Origin: Christiangramia crocea
GTDB taxonomy: Bacteria > Bacteroidota > Bacteroidia > Flavobacteriales > Flavobacteriaceae
Assembly: GCF_022410465.1 (NCBI RefSeq)
Contig: NZ_JAJSON010000018.1
Span: forward strand, 62,001-126,000
Length of the DNA: 64,000 nucleotides
Direction of reading: 5' to 3'
The notes below the pieces were generated by a model. It was not told where the DNA came from. It saw nothing but the letters and a program-made list of their open reading frames with translations, and ran no database searches. The position numbers were made by a program, and so were the translations under genes. This document shows positions 54,759 to 63,444 of this stretch, one piece after another; the first letter of the stretch is position 1; each line of letters begins with the position of its first letter.

Positions 54759-57584
54759 ATGGCCGAGCAAAAACGCCTTTTTTTACTTGACGCATACGCC
54801 CTTATTTTTCGTGGATATTACGCTTTTATAAAAAATCCCAGGATCAATTCTAAAGGTTTCAACACCTCAGCGATCATGGGTTTCACAAATTCATTATTTG
54901 ATGTAATTCGAAGGGAAAAACCAGATCATCTGGCCGTATGCTTTGATAAGGACGGAAGTGAGGCCAGAACTGAAATGTTTGAAGATTACAAGGCCCACAG
55001 GGATGAAACCCCCGAACCTATCCGGGATGCTATTCCCATTATTCAGGACATTTTAAGAGCCATGCACATTCCCGTGGTGGAATCCTCTGGGATGGAGGCT
55101 GACGACATTATAGGAACCCTTGCCAAACAAGCTGAAAAGGAAGGCTACAAGGTTTATATGGTAACTCCAGACAAGGACTTTGCCCAACTGGTTTCCGAAA
55201 ACATCTTTATGTACAGGCCCGCAAGAATGGGCAATGGAATAGAGATATGGGGAATCCCTGAGGTTCAGAAGAAATTTGAAGTGGAACGCCCGGAGCAGGT
55301 TGTCGATTTTCTTGGAATGATGGGAGACTCCGCAGATAATATCCCGGGGCTGCCGGGAGTGGGAGAGAAAACTGCCAAGAAATTCATCAAGCAGTTTGGC
55401 AGCATGGAAGCCCTTCTGGAAAATACCGATCAGCTTAAAGGCAAGATGAAAGAAAAGGTGATGGAAAATGCGGAGCTTGGGCGGCTATCCAAAAAACTTG
55501 CCCGCATCTTCACAGATTGTGATGTGCAATTCCATGCTGAAGACTATGAGCTTTCGATGCCCGATGCTGAAAAGGTTCAGAAAATATTTGAAGAACTGGA
55601 ATTCAGAAGATTGAAGGATCAGTTTATCAAATTGTTCAGCGGTGAAGAAGACACAACTCAAACCCAGGTGACCAATTCACCTTCAGCAAAAAAGAATGCC
55701 CAGGTAGCCGGGGCTGGCCAGTTCTCTTTATTTGGTGAAGAAGGAGAAAGCATTGAAAGCACTTCATCCAGAAAAAACCTTAAAGATACCGCACATATGT
55801 ACCAGTCGGTGAAAACCGTTATGGCACGTAAGATCTTTATTGAGAAATTACTAAAACAAAAAAGCGTTTGTTTCGACACTGAAACCACCAGCCTGAATCC
55901 GCTGGAAGCTGAACTCGTGGGAATCGCTTTTTCATGGGAAGCCGGCAAGGGTTTTTACCTTCCGTTTCCCGCAGAAAGAGAAGAAGCACAGAGAATCATT
56001 GAGGAGTTGCGCGAATTCTTTGAAAATGACAAAATCGAAAAAATAGGCCAGAACCTTAAATATGATATTGAGGTGCTGGATAAATATAAACTTGAGATTA
56101 AAGGGCCGTTATTCGATACCATGATCGCTCATTACCTCATCAACCCGGATATGCGTCACAATATGGATGTGCTGGCCGAGACCTATCTTAATTACAGTCC
56201 GCAGCCTATTTCGGAATTAATAGGTAAAAAAGGAAAGAACCAGGGTAATATGCGGGATGTGCCATTAGAGCAACAAACCGAATATGCCGCCGAAGATGCT
56301 GATATCACCTTTCAGCTAAAGAACTTTTTTGAAAAGGAACTGGAAGATGCCCAGACCCGCAAATTATTTGATGAGATCGAGATTCCGCTGGTCGAGGTTC
56401 TGGCCGATATGGAGATTGAAGGTATAAAGCTGGACGAAAAGTATTTAAAATCCCTTTCCGAAGCCCTTTCGACAGACATCAAAGAGCTTGAAGCAAAGAT
56501 TTATGAAGCTGCAGGTGAAGAATTCCTGATAAGCTCTCCTAAACAGCTTGGAGTAATACTGTTCGAGAAGATGGCCATTGCGAAAAAGCCGAAGAAGACA
56601 AAAACCGGGCAGTATTCCACCAGTGAAGATGTACTTTCAGCTCATATTAAGGATAATCCTATTATCCAGCATGTACTTGACTACCGCGGACTCGTAAAAC
56701 TGCAAAACACTTATGTGGATGCGCTACCAGGCCAGGTTGAAAAGACTACCGGAAGAGTACATACAGATTATGTGCAAACCATTGCGGCAACTGGAAGGTT
56801 AAGCTCGAACAATCCAAACCTTCAGAACATTCCAATTAGAACCGAACGCGGAAGACAGGTTAGAAAAGCTTTTGTTCCAAGAGACGAGAATTATGTCTTG
56901 CTGGCAGCTGATTATTCTCAGATTGAATTAAGAATCATCGCCGCATTAAGCAAGGAAGAGAATATGATCAGGGCTTTTAAGGAAGGTGAAGATATTCATG
57001 CTTCAACAGCCGCGAAAGTATTCAATGTACCCATCGAAGAAGTCACAAGGGAGCAACGAAGCAATGCTAAAACAGTAAATTTCGGGATCATCTACGGGGT
57101 ATCTGCCTTTGGGTTAAGCAACCAGACAAGTCTTTCCCGAAGGGAAGCAAAAGAACTGATCGATACTTATTACAAAACCTATCCAAAGCTCAGTAATTTT
57201 ATTGGTGAGCAGGTGGAATTTGCCAGGGAACATGGTTATGTTTCAACCGTGCTAGGGCGAAGAAGGTATCTGAAAGATATCAATTCAAGAAATGCCGTGG
57301 TACGGGGAGCAGCAGAAAGGAACGCTGTAAATGCCCCGATCCAGGGAAGTGCAGCAGACATCATCAAACTGGCCATGATTAATATTCATAAGAAACTAAA
57401 AGAAGAAAACTACAAATCCAAGATGCTTCTTCAGGTACATGATGAACTGGTATTTGATGCGCATAAAGAGGAACTGGAGAAAGTAAAGACCATGATCAAA
57501 TCTGAAATGGAAAATGCCTATAAACTGGAAGTTCCCTTAGATGTAGATCTTGGCGTTGGTGAAAACTGGCTGGAAGCCCACTAG
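54759..57584 (+). CDS. polA: DNA polymerase I
   Basis: Repair and Okazaki-fragment-processing polymerase of 941 residues with three activities. The 5'-3' exonuclease domain (about 1-290) has MEADDIIGTLA and GLPGVGEKTAKKFI. The 3'-5' exonuclease domain (about 340-530) keeps its catalytic acids in CFDTETTSLN, so proofreading should be active. The polymerase domain (about 560-941) has motif A AADYSQIELRI, motif B RSNAKTVNFGIIYG and motif C LQVHDELVFD. A linker rich in Ser and Thr (about 295-330) joins the first two domains. The ATG start MAEQKRLFLLDAYALIFRG is normal. Confidence 0.97.
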   Translation: MAEQKRLFLLDAYALIFRGYYAFIKNPRINSKGFNTSAIMGFTNSLFDVIRREKPDHLAVCFDKDGSEARTEMFEDYKAHRDETPEPIRDAIPIIQDILRAMHIPVVESSGMEADDIIGTLAKQAEKEGYKVYMVTPDKDFAQLVSENIFMYRPARMGNGIEIWGIPEVQKKFEVERPEQVVDFLGMMGDSADNIPGLPGVGEKTAKKFIKQFGSMEALLENTDQLKGKMKEKVMENAELGRLSKKLARIFTDCDVQFHAEDYELSMPDAEKVQKIFEELEFRRLKDQFIKLFSGEEDTTQTQVTNSPSAKKNAQVAGAGQFSLFGEEGESIESTSSRKNLKDTAHMYQSVKTVMARKIFIEKLLKQKSVCFDTETTSLNPLEAELVGIAFSWEAGKGFYLPFPAEREEAQRIIEELREFFENDKIEKIGQNLKYDIEVLDKYKLEIKGPLFDTMIAHYLINPDMRHNMDVLAETYLNYSPQPISELIGKKGKNQGNMRDVPLEQQTEYAAEDADITFQLKNFFEKELEDAQTRKLFDEIEIPLVEVLADMEIEGIKLDEKYLKSLSEALSTDIKELEAKIYEAAGEEFLISSPKQLGVILFEKMAIAKKPKKTKTGQYSTSEDVLSAHIKDNPIIQHVLDYRGLVKLQNTYVDALPGQVEKTTGRVHTDYVQTIAATGRLSSNNPNLQNIPIRTERGRQVRKAFVPRDENYVLLAADYSQIELRIIAALSKEENMIRAFKEGEDIHASTAAKVFNVPIEEVTREQRSNAKTVNFGIIYGVSAFGLSNQTSLSRREAKELIDTYYKTYPKLSNFIGEQVEFAREHGYVSTVLGRRRYLKDINSRNAVVRGAAERNAVNAPIQGSAADIIKLAMINIHKKLKEENYKSKMLLQVHDELVFDAHKEELEKVKTMIKSEMENAYKLEVPLDVDLGVGENWLEAH

Positions 57585-57694
57585 TTGGTAGTTCCCAGTG
57601 GCAGCAGGCAGTAGGCAATAAAACTAAAATTTAGAAGTACGAAAAAAGAAATTAGAAATTCAATCTTGTAATTCGTACTTCTAAAATCTAACTT
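57585..57694. repeat. Intergenic repeat debris after polA
   Basis: Two parts. Near 57595-57620 are decayed tandem GGCAGTA-like units (CAGTGGCAGCAGGCAGTAGG). Then TTTAGAAGTACGAA (57630-57643) and TTCGTACTTCTAAA (57672-57685) form a perfect 14-base inverted repeat with a 28-base loop. The repeat lies between convergent genes and may act as a bidirectional end signal. Confidence 0.55.
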
Positions 57695-60343
57695 TTATAA
57701 GATAAACCTATAGGTTGCCTTAATAAGAAAAGTATTTTGTGGCCTCTGTCTTAAAAGCTGGTTATCTACGATCCCACTAAAGTCTCTATTCACATCTCCA
57801 TAACCATTGATCCCCTGCGACCATACAAAATAGATCTCGCTTCCGGGTATATACTCCCAGCGAGCCACAAGGTTCGACCTGAACTGTACAAAAGCGAAAT
57901 CTGGATTACTCACCCTATAGTCTACAACATCATCCCGGTTTTCATCAATTAGATAGCTCCCCTCTTCAAAGGACACCTGGTTTTCATCATACCAGTTTAC
58001 CTTGTCATTTATGTCTTCAGCCGTGGCATCCACAACATAATTAAGATTGGAGTAATCTGCCTTAAAGATAAAGGGCTGTCCGTAATACTGGATAGTAAGA
58101 TTAGGATTGATATTATAGTTTAATCTTAATGTTGCACTCAAAGTTTCCTGATCTATATTACCAAGAATGTAACGGGATTGATTATTGAAATTTCGTTCGG
58201 CCACATACTGGGTCCTGTTCGGGTTCGCTTCATATTCTAAATTAAGCGACAGGCTTAGAGAGTTCAAAGGCTGATACCTTGTCCTGAAAACATATCTCCT
58301 TAGACCAAAAGCATCCTGAGCAGCCTGTGAGTGTACATAACCCAAATCAAAACTCATTTTTTTCCGGCGATCGGTTCCTGAGAATACATAAAAATAATTT
58401 TCTTCATTGAAGCGCCATCTCGGGCCACCTCTTAGAAAAGAATTTATAAAGATCCTTGGTTTATGGGCTCCACCAAATTCGCTCCACCAGTTATTCTTAT
58501 AATTTATAAAACCCTTTGTTTCATACTGAACCCTATTATAGTTCCCTTCAAAATCGAAAGCCGTCATCTGTTCCAGACCAATAACGGCACGTCTAAACCA
58601 GCTCGTTGGTTTATTGAAGAGCCTGCGAACTTCTGCATATTGCCGTATATCATCAGCCTGTCTTAAAAATCCTATATCATTGGTTTCGAGTTCGGGGGAA
58701 AGCCACTTTCCTCCCAGACTATAACGCCAGTTACCGCCTCCGCCTTTCCCTATTTCAAGTCGCCCACCGGTTCCGGTAAGCGAAGTTCTCGTAGGGTCAA
58801 CCTCTATGTGACCGGCATCAACTCGTTGAAAAAGATGTACAATAGAATTTTGAGTGTTTTGAATTGCTTCTGCACTTCCGCGCACCTGACTCATTACCGC
58901 ATTACCCTCCAAATAATATTCTCTATCCTTCCAGTTATGTTTGAAATCAATTCCGCCAGAAAATGCCTGCGTATGAAGGAAGGAGAGTTCATCTTCTATA
59001 TTTCGGTGTGTGGCTGTAAACATTCCTCCTACATAGCTGTTCCGGTCATTAAGATCCTTCTGAATCCTTCCTACAAAATAATTAGTAAGTGGCTCAACCA
59101 GTTTCTCGGTTTCACTCCCGTTATCACCTATAACATCCGCAAACTCCCTTGCTGTAACCGATTCCAGGACTCCTATTGTCCAACCATTTTCTGTTTTTCC
59201 ACTGAATTTTGCAGCTCCTAAAATAGTAGTATTATTTGGCTGATCTACATAGGCAACATTAGGTCCCATAGCACTACCCTGCGGAGTCCTGCCAATCCTT
59301 CTTGAGAAGAAAAGATTGTCCTGACTGTTCGCAAAACGGTAATCGAAGACACTTTTGTTCTCAACGAAAAAAGGTCGTCTTTCTTCAAAGAATATTTCAA
59401 ATCCATCAAGTGAAACTGCTCCCGGATCAGCTTCTACCTGGCCAAAATCCGGATTTATAGTAAGATCTACGGTAAGGTCGTTGGTCACTCCTATTTTAGC
59501 ATCCAGTCCCACGGTCAAATCCCCATCCTTTCCATCTTTAAAAGGATTCCCAGATACTGCTTCATAGGAATTATATTTGCCCACTGAGTAAGGCTGTATT
59601 TCCAATTGTTTTTGAGGTTTCAGGTTTTTCAAACCTCGCAGCTCTCCAAAAGAACTAACCCATCCAGCCGGGTTTGCCGGAACAGGCTGCCAGGTAGACC
59701 TTTCTTCATTATTAAAATACCTTCTTGTTGACTGAATTCCCCATACCTGATCTTTATCAGCACTAAAACGCAACTGACTAAGAGGAATTCTTACCTCTGC
59801 AGTCCAGCCTTCATCATCTATATTTGTTTTAAGATACCAGATTGGATTCCAGCTTGGATCAAAATTCCCATTATTTGAAACAAATTCATCTCCTTTAACC
59901 CCACTTGCAGACATTGTGAAAGAAAAGGCAGTCCGGTCATCATTATAACTATCAATGTTTAGTTCCACCCAATCACCGGGAAAATCATCACGTCTACCCA
60001 TTCGCTGAACTATCATTTCAGGATTTGGCTCATAACACCGAAAAGCCGCATACAGATTCTTATCGTCATAAACGATCTTCATTTTTGTTTGATAAGTTGG
60101 CGGAGTATTGTTATCAGGCTCCCATTCCACATAATCTGAAGTCCATTCTACCGCATCCCAGGCCGCATCTTCAATAAGCCCATCAATTTTAATAGGTGTT
60201 TTCCCGGTTACAGAAGTAGTTGTGTAGGATCTTTTTGCAAAACTAAAGTTTGCTTCTGCTTTATTTGAATTACCCTGGGCATTGATTTTAAAAGAAGTAA
60301 AGGTTAGAACGAGAATAAGTAGGTTCAGCTTGATAAATTTCAT
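57695..60343 (-). CDS. DUF5916 outer-membrane protein, second copy
   Basis: Exported protein of 882 residues. A signal peptide (about 1-22, SFKINAQG) is followed by a CBM9-like domain (about 45-250; DGLIEDAAWDAVEWTSDYVEW) and a long barrel region ending KATYRFIL. The join has FEEERRPFFVENKSVF, the same landmark as in the copy at 16036-18228, but the barrel is longer and the overall identity low. Substrate unknown. Location in the outer membrane is inferred. Confidence 0.86.
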   Translation of the reverse strand: MKFIKLNLLILVLTFTSFKINAQGNSNKAEANFSFAKRSYTTTSVTGKTPIKIDGLIEDAAWDAVEWTSDYVEWEPDNNTPPTYQTKMKIVYDDKNLYAAFRCYEPNPEMIVQRMGRRDDFPGDWVELNIDSYNDDRTAFSFTMSASGVKGDEFVSNNGNFDPSWNPIWYLKTNIDDEGWTAEVRIPLSQLRFSADKDQVWGIQSTRRYFNNEERSTWQPVPANPAGWVSSFGELRGLKNLKPQKQLEIQPYSVGKYNSYEAVSGNPFKDGKDGDLTVGLDAKIGVTNDLTVDLTINPDFGQVEADPGAVSLDGFEIFFEERRPFFVENKSVFDYRFANSQDNLFFSRRIGRTPQGSAMGPNVAYVDQPNNTTILGAAKFSGKTENGWTIGVLESVTAREFADVIGDNGSETEKLVEPLTNYFVGRIQKDLNDRNSYVGGMFTATHRNIEDELSFLHTQAFSGGIDFKHNWKDREYYLEGNAVMSQVRGSAEAIQNTQNSIVHLFQRVDAGHIEVDPTRTSLTGTGGRLEIGKGGGGNWRYSLGGKWLSPELETNDIGFLRQADDIRQYAEVRRLFNKPTSWFRRAVIGLEQMTAFDFEGNYNRVQYETKGFINYKNNWWSEFGGAHKPRIFINSFLRGGPRWRFNEENYFYVFSGTDRRKKMSFDLGYVHSQAAQDAFGLRRYVFRTRYQPLNSLSLSLNLEYEANPNRTQYVAERNFNNQSRYILGNIDQETLSATLRLNYNINPNLTIQYYGQPFIFKADYSNLNYVVDATAEDINDKVNWYDENQVSFEEGSYLIDENRDDVVDYRVSNPDFAFVQFRSNLVARWEYIPGSEIYFVWSQGINGYGDVNRDFSGIVDNQLLRQRPQNTFLIKATYRFIL

Positions 60344-60460
60344 TATTCTTTTGATTGATGATTTATTTAAGAGACTATAGAATTTTGAAAATGTGACAAA
60401 ACCCGGGACCTTTTAATCTTTTTTTAACATTCAGGGGTGCAAATATAGCATATTCAATAA

Positions 60461-60492
60461 AAAACCTCACAGGTAAACACCTGTGAGGTTTT
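60461..60492 (-). terminator. Terminator of the lipoprotein gene
   Basis: AAAACCTCACAGGT (60461-60474) and ACCTGTGAGGTTTT (60479-60492) form a perfect 14-base stem with loop AAAC. On the minus strand a T-run follows, 34 bases after the stop. Confidence 0.9.
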
Positions 60493-60525
60493 CCAACTAA
60501 CACTAAAAACTACAATTAGGCTGGA

Positions 60526-61104
60526 TTACTCTGCCTTAGTATACTCCAGCTCTAAAATTCTTATTTCTGATGCCTGCGTATTTCCCGGATCATCCACATA
60601 TTGATCTGATTCAATTTTAGTAACATCAAAGGAAAAAGTATTGCTGGTCATGTCTATCGCTTTAGAATGAGTATATGTAAACCCATCGATATCCATAGTT
60701 AGCACCAGATTGTCATTCTCCACCTTCCAGTCGCCGGTGTCTATTCTATCGGCAATACAAGAGAACTGGTCCCCGTTGCTGCCTGACTCAAAAGTCATGG
60801 TCGCATTATTAGTTATAAACGTACCATCACTGTTAAATGTTATACTCATATTGTTAAAACATGAAGTTTCATCCATTAAATTGGTACTGTAGCTTCCATC
60901 CTGGTTTAAATTCACAGCGGTATCAGAAACCATTCTGGATAATTTCCAGTGACCAATAAGATCATTTGAGGTTATGGTAGCGTTACTCACTTTGATCATT
61001 TCATCTTCCATATAAGCTTCTTCCTTGCTACAACTCATCAGAAGCAAAGCTACGAGGGAAAAGAACGCTAACTTTTTAATTTCTAATACATTCATCATCG
61101 TCAT
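60526..61104 (-). CDS. Lipocalin-like lipoprotein
   Basis: Lipoprotein of 192 residues with a lipobox (LLLMSCSKEE, cysteine near 25). The mature part has the opening IGHWKLSRMVSD and a beta-rich pattern with FNSDGTFITNN and GDWKVENDNLVLT, as in lipocalin-like Bacteroidota domains. Start is uncertain: ATGs at 61104, 61098 and 61095 all precede the signal peptide. A TACTTTTG -7 box lies at 61124-61131. Ligand unknown. A terminator follows it, so it is probably a single gene. Confidence 0.75.
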   Translation of the reverse strand: MTMMNVLEIKKLAFFSLVALLLMSCSKEEAYMEDEMIKVSNATITSNDLIGHWKLSRMVSDTAVNLNQDGSYSTNLMDETSCFNNMSITFNSDGTFITNNATMTFESGSNGDQFSCIADRIDTGDWKVENDNLVLTMDIDGFTYTHSKAIDMTSNTFSFDVTKIESDQYVDDPGNTQASEIRILELEYTKAE

Positions 61105-61339
61105 TGGGATTAGATTTGGGATACAAAAGTAAAAAAGGGAAACAAATTTTATGACTTTTTTAACACTAAAAATGTATTTTATCGGACTTTAACGCTTTTT
61201 ATCGGTTATAGATAAAATATTCTTACTTTAAATATATTTATCATTCTTACATTGGAAACAGACAGGATTAAAAATCCGGGGCAAGTAGATTTAATTGAGA
61301 ATCAGCTCTTTTGAAGCATTTAAAATAATCATCACCCTA

Positions 61340-61370
61340 TTTGCTATATGAATTTATAATTGTACATTTG
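61340..61370 (+). promoter_or_regulatory. rplM promoter (TTTG-N19-TACATTTG)
   Basis: TTTG (61340-61343), exactly 19 bases, then TACATTTG (61363-61370): a full consensus match. Transcription should start near 61376, giving a leader of about 65 bases. Confidence 0.85.
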
Positions 61371-61375
61371 CACCC

Positions 61376-61442
61376 CTGTTTTCCCGATTGAGATTCGGGC
61401 AAACGGGATTGGAATGTTTAATAATTAGTAAAATCAATTGGT
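61376..61442 (+). promoter_or_regulatory. rplM 5' leader with alternative stems
   Basis: CCCGA (61383-61387) can pair with TCGGG (61395-61399), or TCCCG (61382-61386) with CGGGA (61104-type site at 61404-61408). The two are mutually exclusive and use the same left strand. L13 leaders that bind L13 are known in other bacteria; this one is a candidate only. Confidence 0.45.
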
Positions 61443-61898
61443 GTGGACACATTAAGTTACAAAACAGTATCGGCCAATAAGGCCACCAGAACCAAGGAAT
61501 GGGTTGTGGTAGATGCTGAAGGACAATCATTGGGTCGTCTTGCCTCCAGAGTAGCATACCTGCTTCGAGGAAAGCACAAGCCTAATTTCACCCCACATGT
61601 TGACTGCGGAGACAATGTAATTGTTCTTAACGCATTAGGAGTTAACCTGACAGGAAAAAAATGGGACGCGAAAGAATACATCCGTCACACAGGTTACCCG
61701 GGTGGACAGAGAAGTCTAACAGCTTCAGAATTATTCAATAAGAATCCGGAAAGACTTGTTGAAAAAGCCATTAAAGGCATGCTTCCAAAGAACAAACTTG
61801 GAGCAGATTTATTTAGAAATCTTAAGGTTTATGCAGGATCTGAGCACGATCACGAAGCGCAAAAACCTAAAACTATTAACTTAAACGACATTAAGTAA
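61443..61898 (+). CDS. rplM: 50S ribosomal protein L13
   Basis: Large-subunit protein of 151 residues that joins early in assembly. The start is GTG ([16 protein letters not shown]). Family segments are [36 protein letters not shown] and [20 protein letters not shown]. The stop TAA overlaps the ATG of rpsI by one base, so the pair is translationally coupled, in the same order as in most bacteria. Confidence 0.98.
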   Translation: MDTLSYKTVSANKATRTKEWVVVDAEGQSLGRLASRVAYLLRGKHKPNFTPHVDCGDNVIVLNALGVNLTGKKWDAKEYIRHTGYPGGQRSLTASELFNKNPERLVEKAIKGMLPKNKLGADLFRNLKVYAGSEHDHEAQKPKTINLNDIK

Positions 61899-62284
61899 TG
61901 GAGGTAATTCACAAAATTGGCCGTAGAAAGACTGCTGTGGCCCGTGTATACGTTTCAGAAGGAAAAGGAAACGTTACAGTAAACAAGAAAGACCTTAAAG
62001 ATTACTTCACTACAGGAACCTTATTATATAAGGTGAATCAACCGATGATGCTTACCGAAAATGAAGGAAACTTTGATGTAAAAATCAATGTTTACGGTGG
62101 AGGTATCACTGGTCAGGCTGAAGCGATCCGTCTTGCACTTTCCAGAGCTATGGTAGCGCTTGACGAAGAAAACCACGGTGTTCTTAAACCGGAAGGTCTT
62201 CTAACAAGGGATCCACGTATGGTAGAACGTAAGAAATACGGTCAGAAAAAAGCCCGTAAGAAATTCCAGTTCTCTAAACGTTAA
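61898..62284 (+). CDS. rpsI: 30S ribosomal protein S9
   Basis: Small-subunit protein of 128 residues whose C-terminal tail reaches the P site. It opens HKIGRRKTAVARVYVSEG, has GGGITGQAEAIRLALSRA in the middle and ends with KARKKFQFSKR, the conserved basic tail. It follows rplM with a one-base overlap and shares its promoter. Confidence 0.98.
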   Translation: MEVIHKIGRRKTAVARVYVSEGKGNVTVNKKDLKDYFTTGTLLYKVNQPMMLTENEGNFDVKINVYGGGITGQAEAIRLALSRAMVALDEENHGVLKPEGLLTRDPRMVERKKYGQKKARKKFQFSKR

Positions 62285-62451
62285 TATTATTTGCCGGAAT
62301 CATAACCGGAAAGTTCTTAAAAAATTAATCAATTTGTTGTTACTCTGTTCATGCCGAGCAGGGGTTAGTTTAGCATCTAAACAGTCAGGGCCGTACTTAA
62401 TAGTAGCCACCTGAATGTTGCTATCTCAACAGAAAGTAAACTATTACAAAA
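62285..62451 (+). promoter_or_regulatory. rpsB 5' leader with several hairpins
   Basis: 167 bases between rpsI and rpsB. GTTTAG/CTAAAC with a three-base loop (62368-62382), TGTTG/CAACA (62416-62420 with 62427-62431), and a longer TAGTAGC/GTTGCTA stem with G-U pairs (62401-62407 with 62417-62423) are visible; the last two overlap, so they are alternatives. No consensus -33/-7 pair is found, so it may be a processed part of a longer transcript. Confidence 0.5.
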
Positions 62452-63357
62452 ATGGCAAACAAAGTAGAAGTAAAAGAATTACTTGATGCTGGTGTTCATT
62501 TTGGACACTTAACAAGAAGATGGAACCCAAATATGGCCCCGTATATCTATATGGAGCGCAACGGTATCCACATCATCAACTTATATAAGAGTGCTGCAAA
62601 AATGCAGGAAGCCGGTGAGGCCCTTGCAAAGATCGCAGCCAGTGGTAGAAAGATCCTTTTCGTAGCCACTAAAAAACAGGCTAAAGAAATCGTTGCTGAG
62701 CAGGCAGAAAAGGCAAACATGCCTTATATCACTGAGCGTTGGCCTGGTGGTATGCTTACCAACTTCGTGACTATCCGTAAAGCTGTTAAGAAAATGGCTT
62801 CTATTGATAGAATGAAGAAAGACGGAACCTTTAACTCTCTTTCCAAAAAAGAGCGTCTTCAGGTAGACCGCCTTAGAGCAAAGCTTGAAAAGAACTTAGG
62901 TTCTATTTCTGATATGTCCAGACTTCCTGGAGCATTGTTCGTAGTGGATATCACTCGTGAGCACATCGCCATCAAGGAAGCCCAAAAATTAAACATTCCA
63001 ATTTTCGCAATGGTAGATACAAACTCAGACCCACGTGAGGTTGAGTACGTAATACCATCTAACGACGATGCTTCTAAATCTATTAGCAAAGTTGTTTCTT
63101 ATGTTTCAGATTCTATCGTAGAAGGTCTTTCTGAAAGAAAGTCTAACAAAGACTCTAAGAAGAAAGAAGAAAAAGCGGATAAAGAGGAAGGTGCAGAAAA
63201 TGCTCCTAAGAAAGCTAAGAAAGAAAAAGCGGAAGCTCCTTCTAAAGATGCCGAAGACAAAAAGGCGATGAAAGAAGCTAAGAAGGATACAAAGCTTGAA
63301 TCTAAGCAGGAAACTCTTGAGAAAGCAAAAAAATCTTCTAACGACGAAGAAGAATAA
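62452..63357 (+). CDS. rpsB: 30S ribosomal protein S2
   Basis: Small-subunit protein of 301 residues. The core (about 1-230) has VKELLDAGVHFGHLTRRWNP, the KKQAKEIVAEQA region, WPGGMLTNFVTIRKAVKK and PGALFVVDITREHIAI. After about residue 230 there is a 70-residue tail of Lys, Glu and Ala (KKEEKADKEEGAENAPKKAK) that is not part of the E. coli protein; similar tails are usual in Flavobacteriaceae. The tail is probably disordered. Confidence 0.97.
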   Translation: MANKVEVKELLDAGVHFGHLTRRWNPNMAPYIYMERNGIHIINLYKSAAKMQEAGEALAKIAASGRKILFVATKKQAKEIVAEQAEKANMPYITERWPGGMLTNFVTIRKAVKKMASIDRMKKDGTFNSLSKKERLQVDRLRAKLEKNLGSISDMSRLPGALFVVDITREHIAIKEAQKLNIPIFAMVDTNSDPREVEYVIPSNDDASKSISKVVSYVSDSIVEGLSERKSNKDSKKKEEKADKEEGAENAPKKAKKEKAEAPSKDAEDKKAMKEAKKDTKLESKQETLEKAKKSSNDEEE

Positions 63358-63380
63358 AATAACATTTTGATAATTTCCAG

Positions 63381-63427
63381 AAGTCGTTTAGTTCCTTTCT
63401 TAACCGTTAGTTTCTAAACGACTTTTT
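63381..63427 (+). terminator. Hairpin with T-run between rpsB and tsf
   Basis: AAGTCGTTTAG (63381-63391) pairs perfectly with CTAAACGACTT (63414-63424), loop of 22 bases, then TTT. It lies 24 bases after rpsB and 18 before tsf. It may reduce read-through and set the S2 to EF-Ts ratio. Confidence 0.7.
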
Positions 63428-63444
63428 AAATAAAAAACAATATT

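Larger units (their letters stand above)
61105..61442. other. Gap upstream of rplM
   Basis: Divergent gap of 338 bases. It holds the -7 box of the lipoprotein gene (61124-61131), then about 200 AT-rich bases with nothing recognised, then the rplM promoter (61340-61370) and the rplM leader (about 61376-61442). Confidence 0.6.
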
